Made by a program: the position numbers and the translations under genes. The notes beneath the pieces are model-generated. The model did not search any database, was not told the DNA's origin, and saw only the letters and a list, made by a program, of their open reading frames with translations. This document shows, piece by piece, positions 61,000-64,000 of a stretch of DNA of 64,000 nucleotides (positions are counted from its first letter, which is position 1; each line of letters opens with the position of its first letter). The stretch comes from Deltaproteobacteria bacterium (lineage in GTDB: Bacteria; Myxococcota_A; Polyangia; Polyangiales; Ga0077539), in the NCBI GenBank assembly GCA_016704445.1, contig JADJAE010000007.1, positions 1-64,000 on the forward strand, written 5' to 3'.

Positions 61000-63723
61000 A
61001 TGCGCTCCCCTCTCCTCCTCGCCGTCGTCCTCGCCGCCTGCACCGCCGCCTGCGCCTCCGCCGCCCCGCCGCGGCCTCAGCCCACCGCGCAGCCCGTTCC
61101 CTCGCCCGACCGCGTCGAGCGCCTCCCCGCGGGCCCCGTGCCCCCTCCGCGCGACGACGGCCGTCTGCCCTCGCTCGCCCGGCCCATCCGTTACGCCCTC
61201 GACCTCGTCGTCGACCCCTCGCAGCCCGGCTTCGAGGGCACCGCCACCTTCGACCTCGAGCTCCCCGAGCCCACCGCCCACGTGGTGCTCCACGCGCGCG
61301 ACCTCACCATCCTCGACGCCCACCTCGAGCAGCGCGGCGCAACCTTCCCCGCCACCACCGCCGCCCGCCTCGCCCACGGCGCCCGCGAGGCCCCCGAGGA
61401 GCTCGTCGTCTCCCTCCCCTCCGCCCTCTCCGCCGGCCCCGCTCGTCTGGTCATCCGTTACCAGGGCCGCTTCAACCCCGAGCTCAACGGGCTCTACCGG
61501 GTGCAGGTCGACGGGCGCTGGTACGCCTTCTCGGACTTCGAGCCTACCGACGCTCGCCGCGCCTTCTTTTGCTTCGATGAGCCGTCGTTCAAGGTCCCGG
61601 TGCGGGTGCGACTCACCGTCCCTCAGGACGTCGGGGCCTTCGCCAACATGCCCGAGTCGTCGCGCTCCGACGACGCCGCGGCGCGCACCCGCACCGTCGC
61701 CTTCGACGAGACCCCTCCGCTCCCCAGCTACCTCGTGGCCTTCACCGTCGGCCCCTTCGACGTCCTCGACGGGCCTTCCTCTCCGGTCCCGATCCGCGTC
61801 CTCGCCCCTCGCGGCCGCAGCGCCCTCGGGGCCTACGGCGCACGCGTCGCGGGCGAGCACCTCGCCATCCTCTCCCGCTACTTCGACCGCCCCTACCCCT
61901 TCCCCAAGCTCGACCTCGTGGCCGTGCCCGACTTCCAATCGGGCGCCATGGAGAACCCCGGGCTCATCACCTTCCGCGACACCGCCCTGCTCCTCGACGA
62001 GCCTCGGGCCTCCGCCCGGGCGCGCTACCACACCGCGGACATCATCGCGCACGAGCTCGCGCACCAGTGGTTCGGCAACCTGGTGACCATGGCCTGGTGG
62101 GACGACCTCTGGCTCAACGAGGGCTTCGCCACCTGGATGGCCACGCGGGTGATGGACGCCTGGCAGCCCGCCCTCGGCGCACGGCTGGAGGCCCTCGACG
62201 GCGCGGCCTGGGCGCGGCACGCTGACGCGCTGCCCACCGCGCACGCCATCCGTCAGCGGGTGACCAGCACCGGCGACGCGATGGCCAGCTTCGACGCCAC
62301 CACCTACAGCAAAGGCTCCGCGGTCATCGGCATGATCGAGGCCTGGATCGGCGAGGCGCCCTTCCGAGAGGGCATCCGCGCGTACCTGCGAGACCACGCC
62401 GGAGGCAACGCCACGGCGGCCGACCTGCTCGGCTCCCTCGGGGCGAGCGCGCAGCGGGACATCGCCCCGGTGGCCGAGAGCTTCCTCGACCAGCCGGGCG
62501 TCCCGATGGTGAGGGCGACGCTCGATTGCGGGCCGGGCCACGCGCCCCACGTCACGCTCACCCAGTCGCGCTTCCGCTACCGGGCGACGGAGGCCGACAC
62601 CACGCGCTGGCGCATCCCGGTGTGCGTCCGCTACGACGCCTCGCCTCGGCCGAGGACCCAGTGCGTGCTGCTCTCCGACGAGCACGCCACCTTCGACCTG
62701 GAGACCACGCGCTGCCCTCAATGGATCGATCCCAACGCGGGCGGCCGCGGCTACTACGTGAGCGCCTCTGCGCCGGCCAACACGCGGGCGCTGCTGCGCA
62801 CCCCGGGGGCGCTCGGCACCGCGGCGCAGCTCGACCTGCTCTCCAACCTCCAGGCGCAGGTGATCGCCGGGACGGTGCCGATCACCACCTGGCTGGAGGC
62901 GCTCACCTACCTCTCCCAGGACCCTGACGCCCACCTTCACGATCGCGTGGCCAACAGCCTCTTCATGGTGCGCCGCTGGCTGGTCGACGACCAGAACCGC
63001 CCCGGGTTCCAGCGCTGGGCGGGGCGGGTGCTCGGCCCCCTGGCGCGCTCGCTGGGCTGGCGCACCCACCCTGGCGACTACGACGTGAGGCGCAACGCGA
63101 GGCGCTCCGTGCTCTCCGCCATCGGGATGCTCACCGACGACTTCAACGCCCGCACGCAGGCCGCGACGCTCGCCTCGGAGTACCTCCGCGCCCCCACCTC
63201 GGTGGAGACGGAGATGGCCACGGTGGCCCTTCCGGTGGCTTCGCGGCGCCTCGGCGAGCAGCGCTTCACGGCGCTGGAGGCGGCCCTTCCGGGCGCGGCC
63301 ACGCCGCAGGATCGGGCGCTGATCCTCGGGGCGATGGTGAGCTTCGACAGCCCCGCGCTGGTGCGTCGGGCGTGGTCGCTCTCGCTGGCGGAGGGCATCC
63401 GGGTGGTGGACTTCCGCGCGCTCTTCGGCCGCGGGGACACGCACGCCCGTCACCCCGGGCTGCTGGCCGCCTGGGCGCAGGAGCACTGGGACGCCTTCGA
63501 GCGGCGGCACGGGCGCAACGTGCGTCACCTGCTGGGGAGCGTCGGCGGCCTCTGCGACACGGCGGCGATCGACCGCGCGGTGGCCTTCTTCGGCCCGAAG
63601 GCGGAGAGCTTCGACGGCGGGGCGAGGAGCTTCGCGCTGACGGTGGAGGGCGCGAGGCAGTGCGCGGCGGTGCGAGAGCGCTCCCGCGAGGCGGCCACCC
63701 GCTGGTGGAACGGGCGTCGGTAG
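61000..63723 (+). CDS. M1 family zinc aminopeptidase lipoprotein
   Basis: 907-aa peptidase. The signal peptide ends in a lipobox (LAACTAAC). GAMENPGL and the zinc motif HELAHQW with the third ligand Glu in NEGFATW mark an active M1 (PepN/LTA4H type) enzyme; YSKGSAVIGMIE holds the catalytic Tyr region. The HEAT-like C-terminal domain is present. Unlike cytoplasmic PepN it is exported and lipid-anchored, suggesting digestion of peptides outside the cytoplasm, which suits a predatory lifestyle. ATG at 61000. Confidence 0.87.
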   Translation: MRSPLLLAVVLAACTAACASAAPPRPQPTAQPVPSPDRVERLPAGPVPPPRDDGRLPSLARPIRYALDLVVDPSQPGFEGTATFDLELPEPTAHVVLHARDLTILDAHLEQRGATFPATTAARLAHGAREAPEELVVSLPSALSAGPARLVIRYQGRFNPELNGLYRVQVDGRWYAFSDFEPTDARRAFFCFDEPSFKVPVRVRLTVPQDVGAFANMPESSRSDDAAARTRTVAFDETPPLPSYLVAFTVGPFDVLDGPSSPVPIRVLAPRGRSALGAYGARVAGEHLAILSRYFDRPYPFPKLDLVAVPDFQSGAMENPGLITFRDTALLLDEPRASARARYHTADIIAHELAHQWFGNLVTMAWWDDLWLNEGFATWMATRVMDAWQPALGARLEALDGAAWARHADALPTAHAIRQRVTSTGDAMASFDATTYSKGSAVIGMIEAWIGEAPFREGIRAYLRDHAGGNATAADLLGSLGASAQRDIAPVAESFLDQPGVPMVRATLDCGPGHAPHVTLTQSRFRYRATEADTTRWRIPVCVRYDASPRPRTQCVLLSDEHATFDLETTRCPQWIDPNAGGRGYYVSASAPANTRALLRTPGALGTAAQLDLLSNLQAQVIAGTVPITTWLEALTYLSQDPDAHLHDRVANSLFMVRRWLVDDQNRPGFQRWAGRVLGPLARSLGWRTHPGDYDVRRNARRSVLSAIGMLTDDFNARTQAATLASEYLRAPTSVETEMATVALPVASRRLGEQRFTALEAALPGAATPQDRALILGAMVSFDSPALVRRAWSLSLAEGIRVVDFRALFGRGDTHARHPGLLAAWAQEHWDAFERRHGRNVRHLLGSVGGLCDTAAIDRAVAFFGPKAESFDGGARSFALTVEGARQCAAVRERSREAATRWWNGRR

Positions 63724-63780
63724 GGCGACCGGTCGCGTCTGGGCCGTCGCCGCGCCGACCTCTCCCCGCGGCCGTCGCGA

Positions 63781-63924
63781 CGAATGAACCGCAAGGGCGC
63801 AAGGGTCGCCAGGGCGGGAGAGGGTCATGAGCTGGCCGCGTGCGTTCGAGCGCGAACGGCCGCGTCTTCCCAGCCCTTCCGATCTCCACGCCCTGGCGAC
63901 CCTTGCGCCCTTACGGTTCGTTCG
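63781..63924. repeat. 36-bp inverted repeat after aminopeptidase gene
   Basis: 63781-63816 and 63889-63924 are reverse complements with two mismatches (core AAGGGCGCAAGGGTCGCCAG), separated by a 72-nt loop. Fourth large hairpin at a gene end in this window. No gene seen in 63724-64000. Confidence 0.85.
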
Positions 63925-63929
63925 CCGTG

Positions 63930-63998
63930 TCGTCGAGGGAGGTCCCCCACCTCTCGGACCGCTGCGTCGCATCGTCGAGGGAGGTCCCCCCACCTCTC
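63930..63998 (+). repeat. Direct repeat with C-loop hairpins at window end
   Basis: A 26-27-bp unit (TCGTCGAGGGAGGTCCCC..) occurs at 63930-63955 and 63972-63998. Each unit can form GAGGT-CCCC(CC)-ACCTC. The series may continue beyond the window. Confidence 0.6.
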
Positions 63999-64000
63999 CG

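Overview
The window is very GC-rich bacterial DNA that looks like a Myxococcota (myxobacterial) chromosome, probably from the Polyangiales/Sandaracinaceae side. The reasons are the many lipoproteins with Asp/Ala/Gly or Asp/Thr/Gly low-complexity linkers, the Myxococcus-type Cys-rich repeats (CGDG..D.GE.CDDGN), a MYXO-CTERM-like sorting tail, zinc-ribbon lipoproteins, and coding density on both strands with GTG and TTG starts. This placement is inference; no rRNA or tRNA was found.

Layout. 0.1-1.8 kb: Uma2-type nuclease-fold protein and an orphan D12 adenine methyltransferase. 1.85-3.7 kb: lipoprotein joining a PDZ domain to a NuoH-like membrane domain. 3.9-7.3 kb: sugar-phosphate operon (manC, manB, ROK glucokinase). 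7.3-7.85 kb: no protein gene, but a tandem pair of predicted sigma-54-dependent small RNAs, the most striking feature here. 7.85-14.2 kb: VAO-type flavin oxidase, Cys-rich lipoprotein, propeller/cytochrome c lipoprotein, DUF1624 membrane protein. 14.3-17.4 kb: OLD-like ATPase + DUF4276 pair and a hypothetical gene, bracketed by identical 43-bp repeats. 17.5-22.1 kb: two secreted Cys-rich proteins and a membrane lipase. 22.2-34.1 kb: a five-component minus-strand operon (DUF4132 domain protein, a very large partner, MoxR AAA+ ATPase, DUF5682-vWA fusion, SWIM zinc finger), divergent from an FHA/winged-helix regulator; both the large partner and the regulator are interrupted by single-base frameshifts. 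35.3-42.0 kb: housekeeping genes (GT2, glutamate-synthase-like, gpmI, SlyD-like PPIase, pcnB, CHAD protein). 42-48.5 kb: GIDE-like and patatin-like proteins, small zinc-ribbon lipoprotein, WD40 protein, and an MbnP/MbnH-like copper/diheme pair. 48.7-54.3 kb, minus strand: PfpI-like, cupredoxin-like lipoprotein, aminotransferase, predicted pseudokinase, HAD phosphatase, TPR protein. 54.4-63.7 kb: SppA protease with an N-terminal beta-barrel-like region, HEAT protein, lipoprotein, dnaB, and an M1 aminopeptidase lipoprotein.

Large inverted repeats (20-93 bp arms) occupy four gene-end or intergenic spaces (21.2, 48.5, 58.0, 63.8 kb); the first two share a core. The small-RNA pair has canonical GG-N10-GC promoters, a common upstream box at the same spacing, a long first hairpin with an invariant C-rich loop and a terminator hairpin. 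This closely resembles the developmental sRNA Pxr described in Myxococcus xanthus (compared from memory). Gaps not listed as features (1-77, 675-834, 3743-3883, 10959-11187, 16495-16616, 45073-45182, 46513-46618, 56864-57002) are under about 230 bases and I saw no further gene in them.
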